A DNA stretch of 64,000 nucleotides from RGIG8244 sp045592785. Lineage in GTDB: Bacteria > Verrucomicrobiota > Lentisphaeria > Victivallales > UBA1829. The stretch is taken from positions 1 to 64,000 of the forward strand of contig JAZNVL010000060.1 in assembly GCA_045592785.1 (NCBI GenBank), given 5' to 3'. Made by a program: the position numbers and the translations under genes. The notes under the pieces were generated by a model. It had not been told where the DNA came from. It did no database searches and saw only the letters and a program-made list of their open reading frames with translations. Of this stretch, positions 63,856 to 64,000 are shown one piece after another; positions within the stretch are counted from its first letter, which is position 1; every line of letters begins with the position of its first letter.

Positions 63856-64000
63856 TCAGATGTCGAACTTGCCGGTGACTTCTGCTCCATCCATGACGAG
63901 GGTATATTCGCCGGTGATGAAGTTGACCAGAGCACTGTCGCCGTTGGAGTAGGTCGTCTTCTGGACCGCACCCAATTCATCCAGCATCTGCCAATCCGTG
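63856..64000 (-). CDS. C-terminal end of a protein running off the window
   Basis: The minus strand is open from the window edge to a TGA at 63856, encoding 47 residues: a beta-rich tail with VQKTTYSNGDSALVNFITG and VTGKFDI. This YSNG-x-x-x-VNF pattern is common at the C-termini of glycoside hydrolases of this lineage. It ends 27 bases upstream of the PIG-L gene, so the two are probably in one transcript. Most of the gene is outside the window. Confidence 0.6.
   Translation of the reverse strand, partial: TDWQMLDELGAVQKTTYSNGDSALVNFITGEYTLVMDGAEVTGKFDI

Overview
The window looks like a chromosome segment of a Gram-negative member of the PVC superphylum, most probably Lentisphaerota (Victivallis-like). 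The pointers are an lpxA gene, a large set of unusual glycoside hydrolases, a carbohydrate ABC transporter with an odd domain layout, a PIG-L deacetylase, and compact genes expressed from TTGACT/TTGCAA-N16/17-TATATT promoters. The taxonomic call is inference; no rRNA is present.

Region 1 (1-27.4 kb, minus-strand dominated) is a defence island. It opens with a single-chain SIR2-APAZ-short Argonaute gene and a frameshifted gene related to diadenylate cyclase domains, followed by a small element full of inverted repeats. A complete type I BREX operon then reads right to left: brxA, brxB, brxC, pglX, rhuM, pglZ, brxL. Its pglX is split: the methyltransferase half (17328-19265) and the target-recognition half (10878-12872) are separate ORFs, and four genes sit between them (a DUF1016/YhcG-type nuclease, a membrane coiled-coil protein, an unknown protein, a DUF2806-like protein). 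BrxL carries an MIT_C-like domain in place of a Lon protease domain. To the right lie remnants of a mobile element (a broken sliding-clamp-like gene, a truncated reverse gene, 12-bp iterated repeats) that bracket a GIY-YIG nuclease gene and a truncated EVE-like gene.

Region 2 (27.5-33.3 kb) is core-like: tRNA-Tyr and tRNA-Gly, a large lipoprotein, a 35-residue basic protein, lpxA and a cytoplasmic glycoside-hydrolase-like protein. Region 3 (33.3-38.8 kb) is an isolated Mu-like head module (portal, protease/scaffold, decoration-type protein, major head protein gpT, gp36) with two divergent small HTH genes; no transposase, terminase or tail genes are visible. Region 4 (38.8-47.6 kb) holds a lactate permease, an MscS channel, a YbaK deacylase and a leftward group of a glycosyltransferase, clpC, a Nudix hydrolase and an OppC-type permease.

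Region 5 (47.7-64 kb) is a leftward carbohydrate-use locus: the C-terminal end of one protein, a PIG-L deacetylase, a secreted 1169-residue protein, an ABC importer made of a solute-binding-protein/permease fusion plus a permease with a roughly 600-residue periplasmic insertion, and two tandem paralogous 1024/1025-residue glycoside hydrolases without signal peptides. The inferred logic is extracellular trimming, import through the unusual transporter, and cytoplasmic hydrolysis. No ABC ATPase is present, so a shared ATPase elsewhere is expected.
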